Part shown: one piece after another, positions 7,953 through 15,932 of the stretch
Position numbering within the stretch: the first letter of the stretch is position 1
Layout: the number at the start of each line of letters is the position of its first letter
Source of the DNA: Thalassotalea_E sp964620605
GTDB lineage: Bacteria; Pseudomonadota; Gammaproteobacteria; Enterobacterales; Alteromonadaceae
Direction of reading: 5' to 3'
DNA: 64,000 bases
NCBI GenBank assembly: GCA_964620605.1
Contig: CAZUHQ010000006.1
Span: 14,415 to 78,414 of the forward strand
The notes under the pieces: model-generated
The model's database searches: none
What the model saw: only the letters and a program-made list of their open reading frames with translations
What the model was told of the DNA's origin: nothing
Program-made: the position numbers and the translations under genes

Positions 7953-9815
7953 ATGACTATAAACCTTGATCAATATCCACTGCTGGCTAGCATTAATAGT
8001 CCGGCAGATCTACGCCAGCTGGAAAACAATCAATTAAAGCAAGCGAGTGATGAACTACGTCGTTATTTATTAAACTCCGTCAGTAAAAGTAGTGGCCACT
8101 TTGCCTCAGGTTTAGGCACCATAGAATTAACAGTGGCATTGCATTATGTTTATAACACCCCTTTTGATCATTTGATCTGGGACGTTGGCCATCAGGCATA
8201 TCCGCATAAAATACTCACCGGCCGCCGCGATCAATTGCATACCATCAGACAAAAAGATGGTTTACACCCGTTTCCATGGCGTGAAGAAAGTGAATATGAT
8301 GTCTTAAGTGTCGGCCATTCCAGCACGTCGATTTCAGCTGCACTGGGCTTGGCAGTTGCCGCGGAAAAAGAAGGCAAAGATCGCAAAACCGTGGCCGTTA
8401 TCGGTGATGGCGCAATGACCGCCGGTATGGCGTTTGAAGCCTTGAACCATGCCGGTGATATTCATAAAGACATGCTGGTGATCTTAAACGATAACGAAAT
8501 GTCGATTTCTGAAAATGTCGGTGCGTTAAACAACCACCTGGCAAAAATGTTATCCGGTTCGTTTTATACCGGGATACGAGAAGGCAGCAAGCGAATATTG
8601 AAAAACCTGCCGCCAATCAAGGAGCTGGCGAGCCGCGCCGAAGAACATTTAAAAGGCATGGTGGTGCCCAGTACCTTTTTTGAAGAACTTGGTTTTAATT
8701 ACATCGGTCCGATCGACGGTCATGATGTTAACGGTTTAGTCGATACCATCAGTAATATGCGCAACTTAAAAGGCCCGCAATTACTGCATATCGCCACCAA
8801 GAAAGGTAAAGGTTATCAGGCAGCGGAGCAAGATCCGATCAAATACCATGCGGTACCGAAATTTGATCCAAGCGACACTCAACTGCCGAAAAGCAAACCG
8901 AGTTTACCCACTTACTCACAGATCTTTGGCGACTGGTTATGTAAAACCGCTGAAATCGATAGCAAATTAATGGCAATCACCCCAGCGATGCGCGAAGGCT
9001 CAGGCATGGTGGAATTTAGTCAGCGCTTTCCGGAAAAATATCACGATGTCGCAATTGCCGAACAACACGCTGTCACTTTTGCTGCCGGTCTGGCAATCGG
9101 TGGACAGCATCCGGTGGTCGCCATCTATTCAAGCTTTTTGCAACGCGGTTATGATCAACTGATCCACGATGTTGCCATCCAGAATTTGCCGGTATTATTT
9201 GCCATCGACCGCGCCGGTATTGTTGGTGCCGATGGTCCGACCCACCAAGGGTCTTTCGATTTAAGCTTTATGCGCTGTATTCCGAACCTGACGATTATGA
9301 CGCCGTCAGATGAGCGCGAATGTCAGTTAATGCTCACCACAGGGCATCAAATGGCAACCCCAGCAGCAGTACGTTATCCGCGCGGTAACGGCACTGGCGC
9401 TGAATTACCTGAAATCAATGAAACCATAGAAATTGGCAAAGGCCGGGTGATTGAACAAGGTGAGAATATCGCGCTGTTAAATTTCGGCACGACGCTTTCC
9501 CAAGCTGAAATTGCCGCAAAAGCGCTCAATGCGACTTTGGTTGACATGCGTTTTGTTAAACCATTAGATCAAGAGCTAATCAAGCAACTAGCTAAAAATC
9601 ATCAGTATCTAGTGACAGTGGAAGATAACGCTATTGCCGGAGGTGCAGGTTCTGCGGTTAACGAATACGTCCTTAGTCAGGGGCTAACGGTGAAAATTCT
9701 TAACATCGGCCTACCGGATAACTTTATCAAACACGGCACACAAACAGAAATTCATCACGAACTTGGTTTAGACAGCGACGGCATACTGGCTAAAATCAAA
9801 CAGTTTATTGATTAA
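7953..9815 (+). CDS. dxs: 1-deoxy-D-xylulose-5-phosphate synthase
   Basis: A 620-residue thiamine-diphosphate enzyme that condenses pyruvate and glyceraldehyde 3-phosphate, the entry step of the MEP isoprenoid pathway and a source of precursors for thiamine and pyridoxal. Visible motifs are WDVGHQAYPHKILTGRR, GHSSTSISAALG, the thiamine-diphosphate motif GDGAMTAGMAFEALNHAG and IAEQHAVTFAAGLA with the catalytic glutamate, plus a C-terminal transketolase domain (VEDNAIAGGAGSAVNE). Length and motifs are complete. It is last in the xseB-ispA-dxs operon and is followed by a strong terminator. Confidence 0.97.
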   Translation: MTINLDQYPLLASINSPADLRQLENNQLKQASDELRRYLLNSVSKSSGHFASGLGTIELTVALHYVYNTPFDHLIWDVGHQAYPHKILTGRRDQLHTIRQKDGLHPFPWREESEYDVLSVGHSSTSISAALGLAVAAEKEGKDRKTVAVIGDGAMTAGMAFEALNHAGDIHKDMLVILNDNEMSISENVGALNNHLAKMLSGSFYTGIREGSKRILKNLPPIKELASRAEEHLKGMVVPSTFFEELGFNYIGPIDGHDVNGLVDTISNMRNLKGPQLLHIATKKGKGYQAAEQDPIKYHAVPKFDPSDTQLPKSKPSLPTYSQIFGDWLCKTAEIDSKLMAITPAMREGSGMVEFSQRFPEKYHDVAIAEQHAVTFAAGLAIGGQHPVVAIYSSFLQRGYDQLIHDVAIQNLPVLFAIDRAGIVGADGPTHQGSFDLSFMRCIPNLTIMTPSDERECQLMLTTGHQMATPAAVRYPRGNGTGAELPEINETIEIGKGRVIEQGENIALLNFGTTLSQAEIAAKALNATLVDMRFVKPLDQELIKQLAKNHQYLVTVEDNAIAGGAGSAVNEYVLSQGLTVKILNIGLPDNFIKHGTQTEIHHELGLDSDGILAKIKQFID

Positions 9816-9837
9816 ACCAGCATCTACTTAAACACCA

Positions 9838-9865
9838 AACAAAGGCTAGTTAGCTAGCCTTTGTT
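9838..9865 (+). terminator. Terminator downstream of dxs
   Basis: A perfect 12-bp stem AACAAAGGCTAG / CTAGCCTTTGTT with a 4-nt loop is followed by TATTTC. It lies 23 bases after the dxs stop and separates the isoprenoid operon from the amidase gene. Confidence 0.85.
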
Positions 9866-9994
9866 ATTTCTGTCTCAAATTCTGAACAAATCTCACCAAA
9901 CTATCATCTATCTCTATTTGCTTTTACCGACGAATGCTGGACGATATTCGTTATTTATTGGTATAACGTAAAAAAATAACTAGAAGGTCACCAT

Positions 9995-11524
9995 ATGCGT
10001 AACAAACTAATAATTTTAATCCTGGTGCTGATTCCTGTTCTGCCGAGCTTGGCAGCAATTAGCGAACAGGCGACCATAGCTGAGTTACATCAGCAAATGA
10101 AAAACGGCGAACTGACCAGTGAAGCCTTAGTTAATTATTATCTCGCCCGAATTGAAAAATACGACCGCAAAGGTAAACACTTAAATTCAGTATCACAGCT
10201 CAATAAACAGGCATTAGCCCAAGCCAAAGCCCTGGATCAAAAGCTCAAAACTTCTGGCCTGGTTGGCCCGCTGCACGGCATTCCAATATTACTAAAAGAT
10301 AATATCGATACTGTCGACGGCATGAGCAGCAGCGCCGGTTCGCATGCCTTGGCTAAAAATTTTCCACAAGACGATGCCTTTGTCGTTCAGCAACTAAGAA
10401 AAGCTGGCGCCATTATTTTAGGTAAAACCAATTTAAGTGAGTGGGCAAACTTTCGCTCGACCGCGTCATCCAGTGGTTGGAGTGGTTTATATGGCCAAAC
10501 AAAAAATCCTTATGACACAACAACTAGCCCTTGTGGCTCAAGTTCAGGCTCAGGTGTAGCCATTGCAGCGAATCTGGCAACAGTGGCGATCGGCACAGAA
10601 ACCGACGGCTCAGTCACTTGTCCATCTGCCATTAACGGCATAGTGGGGATCAAACCAACGTTAGGCACGGTCAGCCGCGACGGTATTATTCCAATCGCTC
10701 ATAGCCAGGACACCGCAGGCCCGATGGCGCGAAGTGTTACCGATGCGGTGATTTTACTCAGCGCCATGGTCGCAGAAGATAAAAACGATCCAAACACCAC
10801 AGTATCAACTATTGATTACCTTTCTCATCTAAAAGCTGATGGCCTTAAAGGTCTACGCATCGGTATCGCCAGAGATCTCATGGGTTATCATCAAGGGTTA
10901 GATAAAGTATTTGAGCAAAATCTTGAGCTATTAAAAGCACAAGGCGCGATTCTTGTTGATGATTTAACTTTTGAGACTCAAAGTAAGTGGGGTGAGGCTG
11001 AATTTACTGTTTTACTCTATGAATTTAAACATGATTTAGCGCACTACCTGTCGCAAACTAAAGCAGGATTACCTAAATCCCTTGCAGATATCATCGCCTT
11101 TAATAATCAGCACGCTAAACAGGAAATGCCCTATTTTCAGCAGGAAATCATGAAGATGGCCGAGCAAAAAGGAGAACTGACAGATAAGGAATATCTTGAC
11201 GCCCTGGCACTAGCAAAGTCCTCCACTCAGGCACAAGGGATAGATAAATTATTAGCTGAACATCAGCTGGATATGATTATTGCGCCCACTACAGGACCGG
11301 CATGGAAAATCGACTTGGTAAATGGCGACCATTATTTAGGCGCTGCATCCAGCGCCGCCGCAATTTCCGGCTATCCGCATATTACCGTGCCCATGGGTTA
11401 TGTTCATGGTTTGCCGGTTGGAATGTCATTTTTCTCCGGTCAACTCAAAGAAGGTGTACTGATTGAAGCCGCTTATGGTTTTGAACAGGCAACTCAACAT
11501 CGTCAACCGCCAAAATTAAACTAA
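9995..11524 (+). CDS. Exported amidase (amidase signature family)
   Basis: A 509-residue amidase signature enzyme. The Ser-cisSer-Lys triad is visible: the lysine in ILLKDNIDT (about K101), the cis-serine in the CGSSSGSG block (about S181) and the nucleophile serine in TETDGSVTCPS (about S205). A Sec signal peptide (MRNKLIILILVLIPVLPS, cleavage after LAA) places it in the periplasm, unlike GatA, which is cytoplasmic. The family hydrolyses many amides, including short peptides and amino-acid amides; the substrate cannot be read from sequence. An AGAAGG ribosome site lies before the ATG. It is transcribed alone and is followed by the palindrome-rich block. Confidence 0.88.
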   Translation: MRNKLIILILVLIPVLPSLAAISEQATIAELHQQMKNGELTSEALVNYYLARIEKYDRKGKHLNSVSQLNKQALAQAKALDQKLKTSGLVGPLHGIPILLKDNIDTVDGMSSSAGSHALAKNFPQDDAFVVQQLRKAGAIILGKTNLSEWANFRSTASSSGWSGLYGQTKNPYDTTTSPCGSSSGSGVAIAANLATVAIGTETDGSVTCPSAINGIVGIKPTLGTVSRDGIIPIAHSQDTAGPMARSVTDAVILLSAMVAEDKNDPNTTVSTIDYLSHLKADGLKGLRIGIARDLMGYHQGLDKVFEQNLELLKAQGAILVDDLTFETQSKWGEAEFTVLLYEFKHDLAHYLSQTKAGLPKSLADIIAFNNQHAKQEMPYFQQEIMKMAEQKGELTDKEYLDALALAKSSTQAQGIDKLLAEHQLDMIIAPTTGPAWKIDLVNGDHYLGAASSAAAISGYPHITVPMGYVHGLPVGMSFFSGQLKEGVLIEAAYGFEQATQHRQPPKLN

Positions 11525-11551
11525 ATAGAAAATAAGGCCAAAAGTAAATAT

Positions 11552-12118
11552 CCACCTTCTAAAGAAGGTGGCTTTCATTGAGCCCCCTCGAAGTGGGTCT
11601 CTCCAGTGTATACACTCCTGTCCGGAATCTTATTTGAACCCGGAGCTATCATTTTTTTAAAGCATTAGCTCAACACAGCGAGATAAATCACTCAACGCGA
11701 ACAAGGCATTCAGTCTGCTTTGAGCAAATGACTAAAATCCAACGCTTACTGCATGTATTGTTGGCATGGATGCCAACAAAGCTAAGCAGGCACAGGGATT
11801 ATATTCAGGGATGAAAGGTAACGTGCGGTGCCATGGATGGCAAGGAGCGCAGTGCCTTCTTAGCGTTACATCGAAAGCAGGTGTTGAATTTTAGTATCAA
11901 CATTTACTAGCAGCGCGGGATTCCTGCATGGAAGCAGGCCATTAGAGTAACGCAGGAGCAGTTACCGAGAGTCCAGAGAGGGATCGCGTTATCCCTCTCT
12001 GGTTGCCGTCGAGCAACCTCGACAAACCAGTCAGCCAATAAACCCAAATAGTATTTTCAACTGACTTTTTCAGGCAAAGCTCTTTTTTGATGATAACCAC
12101 CTACTGAAACAGGTGGTT
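11552..12118. repeat. Palindrome-rich non-coding block bounded by paired hairpins (candidate non-autonomous IS200/IS605-like element or structured RNA)
   Basis: About 570 bp without an open frame. It starts with a hairpin (CCACCTTC / GAAGGTGG, 11552-11571) and ends with a related one (AACCACCT / AGGTGGTT, 12095-12118). Inside are many stem-loops: TTGTTGGCAT / ATGCCAACAA (11758-11779), a long outer stem GTAACG / CGTTAC (11818-11869) enclosing smaller ones, CCTGC / GCAGG (11923-11938), GTAAC / GTTAC (11947-11965), and a perfect 12-bp stem CCAGAGAGGGAT / ATCCCTCTCTGG (11973-12002). Several loops contain ATGGA. Paired subterminal hairpins in the same orientation are a feature of IS200/IS605-type elements moved by a Y1 transposase, but no transposase is present. 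The identity is inferred. Confidence 0.6.
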
Positions 12119-12133
12119 TAGGGCTGAAAATAA

Positions 12134-12159
12134 AAAACGCGATCAGATGATCGCGTTTT
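12134..12159 (-). terminator. Bidirectional terminator at the end of the riboflavin operon
   Basis: A perfect 12-bp stem AAAACGCGATCA / TGATCGCGTTTT closes on a two-base centre and has T-rich tails on both strands. It lies 27 bases beyond the ribBX stop. Confidence 0.82.
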
Positions 12160-12185
12160 CTTCACTCATTTAGCAGCAATATTAG

Positions 12186-13295
12186 CTATTCGCTAATATA
12201 TTCCACCACTTCCAGGCCAAAACCGGAAAGCGAATGATATTTTACCTGAGAGCTTAACAGGCGCATTTTACCTACGCCCAAGTTAGATAATATTTGCGAA
12301 CCAACACCAACATTACGTGAACCGATATGGCGTTTCACTTCTTTAATGGTTTCACCTGCATCGAGTTTAGCGTATTTTTCTACCTGTTCTATTAGCTCTT
12401 GAGGTGACTCATGTTTACCTAATAATACCAATACGCCACCTTCCTGAGCGATTTTTTCCAATGCACTGCCAATTGGCCACTTAGCAACACTTTCGCGCTG
12501 GCTAAACAATAAGTCTCTAAAGGTATTTTCCAAATGAACCCTGACTAAAGTTGGCTGATCGCGCTTAATTTCCCCTTTGGTGAGCGCAAAATGTGCCTGA
12601 CCATCAATTGTATCTTTAAACACGGTAAGCTCGAATTCACCAAAGGCAGTCGGTAATTTACACTGAGAAATACGTTCAATGGTCGTTTCATTGGCATTAC
12701 GGTATTCGATCAAGTCTGCGACAGTGCCCATTTTCAAACCGTGTTTCTCGGCGATCACTTCCAGATCTGGACGACGCGCCATAGTACCGTCTTCATTGAG
12801 AATTTCGACAATCACAGCGGCTGGTTCAAGACCTGCTAAACGCGCTAAATCAACACCAGCTTCGGTATGACCAGCGCGATTAAGCACCCCGCCATCTTTT
12901 GCCATCAATGGAAAAATATGGCCTGGCTGGACAATAGAGTGTTGATTGGCATCTTTTGCCACCGCAGCCAGCACAGTAGTAGCACGGTCGGCAGCAGAAA
13001 TTCCAGTAGTGACGCCGGAGGCTGCTTCAATAGACACGGTAAAGTTGGTTGAGAACTGGGCATCGTTTTTATCGACCATCAACGGCAGATTTAACCGGCG
13101 GCAACGTTCTCTCGACATCGGCATACAAATAAGGCCGCGACCATGGGTTGCCATAAAATTAATCGCTTCTGGCGTTACCAGCTCGGCAGCCATAATAAAG
13201 TCACCTTCATTTTCGCGATCTTCATCATCCATCAAGATAACCATTTTACCTTGTTTAATGTCTTCGATGATCTCTTTAGGAGAATGTAAATTCAT
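12186..13295 (-). CDS. ribBX: 3,4-dihydroxy-2-butanone-4-phosphate synthase with degenerate GTP cyclohydrolase II domain (RibBX type)
   Basis: 369 residues. The N-terminal RibB domain (about 1-200) is complete: DDEDRENEGDFIMAAE binds the metal and ribulose 5-phosphate, and HTEAGVDLARLAG carries the catalytic histidine. The C-terminal part aligns with RibA but lacks the zinc-cysteine motif (C-x2-GD-x-FGS-x2-C-x-CG); there is no cysteine at all after about residue 225. The protein should therefore make the four-carbon riboflavin precursor but not open GTP. A fusion of this kind has been named RibBX. A separate RibA should exist elsewhere in the genome. It is last in the nrdR-ribD-ribE-ribBX operon. 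Confidence 0.9.
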   Translation of the reverse strand: MNLHSPKEIIEDIKQGKMVILMDDEDRENEGDFIMAAELVTPEAINFMATHGRGLICMPMSRERCRRLNLPLMVDKNDAQFSTNFTVSIEAASGVTTGISAADRATTVLAAVAKDANQHSIVQPGHIFPLMAKDGGVLNRAGHTEAGVDLARLAGLEPAAVIVEILNEDGTMARRPDLEVIAEKHGLKMGTVADLIEYRNANETTIERISQCKLPTAFGEFELTVFKDTIDGQAHFALTKGEIKRDQPTLVRVHLENTFRDLLFSQRESVAKWPIGSALEKIAQEGGVLVLLGKHESPQELIEQVEKYAKLDAGETIKEVKRHIGSRNVGVGSQILSNLGVGKMRLLSSQVKYHSLSGFGLEVVEYISE

Positions 13296-13304
13296 AGCTG
13301 CCTC

Positions 13305-13964
13305 TTAATTGTTAATGAATCCGCTTTTTGCCAGTAAGGCTTCGGTAACCCCACCGCTTGGATTTTCTGTCTGTTTTGCCTGTAATAATCGCTCGATATA
13401 ACGCGCCATTACATCCACTTCAATATTGACCTTAGTGCCGATTTTATAACCAGGGATAATAGTTTGCTCTGTGGTATGCGGCACTATCGTTAAGCGAAAC
13501 TGATCTTGCTTTAAGCTATTGACCGTTAAGCTGATGCCATCGACGGTAATCGAACCTTTTTCTGCAATATAGGGTGCAATATTACTAGCCATGCTAAGCC
13601 AGTATTCGACACTGTTACCATCATTATTAATTGACTTAATTTCCGCGACCGCATCAACATGACCGGATACGATATGGCCGCCAAACCTTGTGGTTGGTAA
13701 CATCGCTTTTTCCAAATTAACCTGTTGATTTTGCTGATAACTGCCAAATGCAGTACGAGTTAAAGTTTCATTAGAAACATCAGCGCTAAAGCTTTGGCTG
13801 TCAAAAGCCACTACCGTTAAACAAATACCATTAGTGGCAATAGAATCGCCGAGCTTAACATCGCTCATATCCAGCGTAGGACAAGATACGGTTAAGCGCG
13901 CGCCCTGATGATTAATACTGATGGTTTTGATTGAGCCTATGGCTTCAATAATGCCAGTGAACAT
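13305..13964 (-). CDS. ribE: Riboflavin synthase alpha subunit
   Basis: About 219 residues, opening MFTGIIEAIGSI as riboflavin synthases do. It consists of two internally repeated lumazine-binding barrels, each with a GDSIATNGICLTV- or KGSITVDGISLTV-type segment. The trimeric enzyme dismutates two 6,7-dimethyl-8-ribityllumazine molecules into riboflavin. A GTG lies two codons upstream, but the ATG at 13964 fits both the family N-terminus and the AGAGAG ribosome site. It sits between ribD (14 bases upstream) and ribBX (9 bases downstream) in the same operon. Confidence 0.95.
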   Translation of the reverse strand: MFTGIIEAIGSIKTISINHQGARLTVSCPTLDMSDVKLGDSIATNGICLTVVAFDSQSFSADVSNETLTRTAFGSYQQNQQVNLEKAMLPTTRFGGHIVSGHVDAVAEIKSINNDGNSVEYWLSMASNIAPYIAEKGSITVDGISLTVNSLKQDQFRLTIVPHTTEQTIIPGYKIGTKVNIEVDVMARYIERLLQAKQTENPSGGVTEALLAKSGFINN

Positions 13965-13978
13965 ATTCACTCTCTATA

Positions 13979-15112
13979 TTAATTTTTTGTTAGCTTGGCG
14001 GTAATTCTTAGATCTTGCCCGACCAAGGTGGTATCACTAAAACTCAAGGCTTTAGCCTGATTAAGCGCTTGAATCTCTGGCATTGCCACTAAGCCCTGAG
14101 CGCTATCACCAAGCAGTTTAGGTGCCTGATATAAAATTAACTCATCAACCAAATCTTGCTCAATAAAAGCCCCCGCTAACCGGTGACCCGACTCGATTAA
14201 TACATCGTTAAGCCCTTTTGCTGCCAATAATGCCAAGACCTCGATTAAGTCTGCATATTGGCCATCAGCCGCGGTTTTTACCACAGCTTGTTCAACAAAA
14301 TGGGGCCAAGTATGTAAACTTTCAACTTGAGTGCTGATAATAAGGATAGGCGATGGCTCTGAGAATAATTTTAGTTCAGGTGTTAAACGGTTTTTACTAT
14401 CGATTATCACCCTAAGTGGCTGACGCAGTTCACTTTCCTGATAACTGTTTTTTAACTCGCCAAGCTCTGACCAGCGCACTGTCATCCGCGCTTGATCATA
14501 AATGACTGAATCTGCACCTGAGATAATCGCGCAGCTTTGCGCCCTTAGCCTCTGCACATCCTGACGCGCTGCTGTTCCCGTGATCCACTGACTTTCACCA
14601 CTGGCCATTGCAGTTTTACCATCGAGACTGGCCGCTAGCTTGCAGCGCACATAAGGCATTTTTTCCGTCATCAGTTTAATAAAACCGGGATTTAACACCC
14701 TGGCATCGTTTTCCAACAAACCGAATTGACAAACAACACCCGCCTGTTCCAGCATCGCCAGTCCGCGCCCGGATACCTGAGGATTAGGATCGACCATGGC
14801 GGCAATCACTTTACTGACACCAGCGTTAATCAACCCCTGAGCGCAAGGCGGGGTACGGCCAAAATGCGAGCATGGCTCTAGCGTGACATAGGCAGTGGCG
14901 CCTTTTGCCTTATCGCCTGCTTGCGCTATGGCATTGACTTCGGCATGAGCACTACCGGCTTTTTGATGATAACCTTCGCCGACAATTTCACCGTCTTTAA
15001 CCAGCACACAGCCGACTCTCGGGTTAGGCGAGGTGGTATAATGGGCTTTACGGGCAAGCTCGATTGCCCGCGCCATAAAATTATGATCCGCTAGGGAGAA
15101 TTCAGCAGCCAT
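13979..15112 (-). CDS. ribD: Bifunctional riboflavin biosynthesis deaminase/reductase
   Basis: 377 residues with two domains. The N-terminal cytidine-deaminase fold has HAEVNAIAQAG with the zinc histidine and proton-shuttling glutamate, and PCSHFGRTPPC with the two zinc cysteines. The C-terminal reductase, from KLAASLDGKTAMASGESQWI onward, has the NADPH-binding and substrate segments. It deaminates and then reduces the pyrimidine intermediate of riboflavin synthesis. The start codon directly abuts the nrdR stop codon (TAG-ATG), so nrdR and ribD are translationally coupled, a common arrangement in gammaproteobacteria. Confidence 0.95.
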   Translation of the reverse strand: MAAEFSLADHNFMARAIELARKAHYTTSPNPRVGCVLVKDGEIVGEGYHQKAGSAHAEVNAIAQAGDKAKGATAYVTLEPCSHFGRTPPCAQGLINAGVSKVIAAMVDPNPQVSGRGLAMLEQAGVVCQFGLLENDARVLNPGFIKLMTEKMPYVRCKLAASLDGKTAMASGESQWITGTAARQDVQRLRAQSCAIISGADSVIYDQARMTVRWSELGELKNSYQESELRQPLRVIIDSKNRLTPELKLFSEPSPILIISTQVESLHTWPHFVEQAVVKTAADGQYADLIEVLALLAAKGLNDVLIESGHRLAGAFIEQDLVDELILYQAPKLLGDSAQGLVAMPEIQALNQAKALSFSDTTLVGQDLRITAKLTKN

Positions 15113-15568
15113 CTAGCTTTCATCACCTAAACGGGCAATTTCTTCGCCAAATTCTTTAATATCTTCAAAAGAGCGGTAAACAGAAGCAAAGCGAACGTAA
15201 GCTACTTTATCCAGGCTTTTCAACTGCTCCATGATGATATTGCCAAGCATTTCACTGGAGACTTCACGCTCACCGGTCGCTCTAAGCTGAGATTTTAACC
15301 GATTGATCGCTTTTTCCGTTTGCTCGACACTGACCGGGCGTTTTTCCAACGCTCTGACTAAGCCGCTACGCAGCTTGTCTTCATTAAAGGGCTCGCGTGA
15401 ACCATCACGCTTAATGATCCGTGGCATCACCAGTTCAGCAGTTTCAAAAGTAGTAAAACGCTCGTTACAGGCAACACAGGCACGGCGACGGCGAATTTGA
15501 TGACCGTCGGCCACTAAACGGGAGTCGATAACTTTAGTGTCGGTTGCAGTACAAAATGGACAATACAT
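15113..15568 (-). CDS. nrdR: Transcriptional repressor of ribonucleotide reductase genes NrdR
   Basis: 151 residues, the normal length. The N-terminal zinc ribbon is MYCPFCTATDTKVIDSR with a second cysteine pair in RRACVACNERF, followed by an ATP-cone domain containing KRDGSREPFNEDKL. NrdR senses ATP/dATP and represses ribonucleotide reductase operons through paired 16-bp boxes. It heads the riboflavin operon, as in many Vibrio and Shewanella relatives. No ribonucleotide reductase gene lies in the window, so its targets are elsewhere. Confidence 0.96.
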   Translation of the reverse strand: MYCPFCTATDTKVIDSRLVADGHQIRRRRACVACNERFTTFETAELVMPRIIKRDGSREPFNEDKLRSGLVRALEKRPVSVEQTEKAINRLKSQLRATGEREVSSEMLGNIIMEQLKSLDKVAYVRFASVYRSFEDIKEFGEEIARLGDES

Positions 15569-15678
15569 TAAGGCGTTACTCTGTTTAAATTAATGCCAGT
15601 ATTTTAAAGTATTTCCAAAGGGATGTAACGGGTTAAACCAAGTGAATTAAATAATATATCACTTAGCAAAGATTAACA

Positions 15679-15847
15679 GCCTATGTTCTCGATAGTTGTT
15701 GCTAGGTAAACAAGCAAGACGCTGCGAGTCCGTCCGTGGAAGCTCAACACCAGCATCCCTGCTGGTGATGCTTGCTTTTATCACCATAGCAACATCTTTA
15801 TTTGTCAATAAACTAAGTTAATAACCACAATTAAAAGTAACATAGTC
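15679..15847. mobile_element. MITE-like element, copy 2
   Basis: A 169-bp non-coding element homologous to the copy at 30887 (opposite orientation) and to the shorter one at 1997. Ends are GCCTATGTTC and AACATAGTC, a decayed version of the GGCTATGTTCC terminal repeat. It has an internal hairpin CACCAGCA / TGCTGGTG and an inner inverted pair TGTTGCTA / TAGCAACA. The flanks share only AACA, so any target duplication has decayed, suggesting an older insertion. It lies between nrdR and the glyA terminator. No coding capacity. Confidence 0.78.
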
Positions 15848-15853
15848 AACAAA

Positions 15854-15882
15854 AAAAGCCCAAACCTTAGGTTTGAGCTTTT
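15854..15882 (-). terminator. Terminator downstream of glyA
   Basis: On the reverse strand AAGCTCAAAC pairs with GTTTGGGCTT (one G-U pair) around a four-base loop, followed by seven Ts. It lies about 50 bases beyond the glyA stop. Confidence 0.8.
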
Positions 15883-15932
15883 TATCTTAGGTCTAACCCG
15901 AGTCTAGCGAGACTCGGCAAGCTATCAGCTAA

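Noticed and set aside
11730..11812. A short frame in the palindromic block starting MTKIQRLLHVLLAWMPTKLS
   Set aside because: Only 28 codons, most of them inside hairpin stems; treated as part of the structured block, not a gene.
15671..15855. Target duplication around MITE copy 2
   Set aside because: Only AACA is shared between the flanks, not the 8 bp seen at the other two copies.
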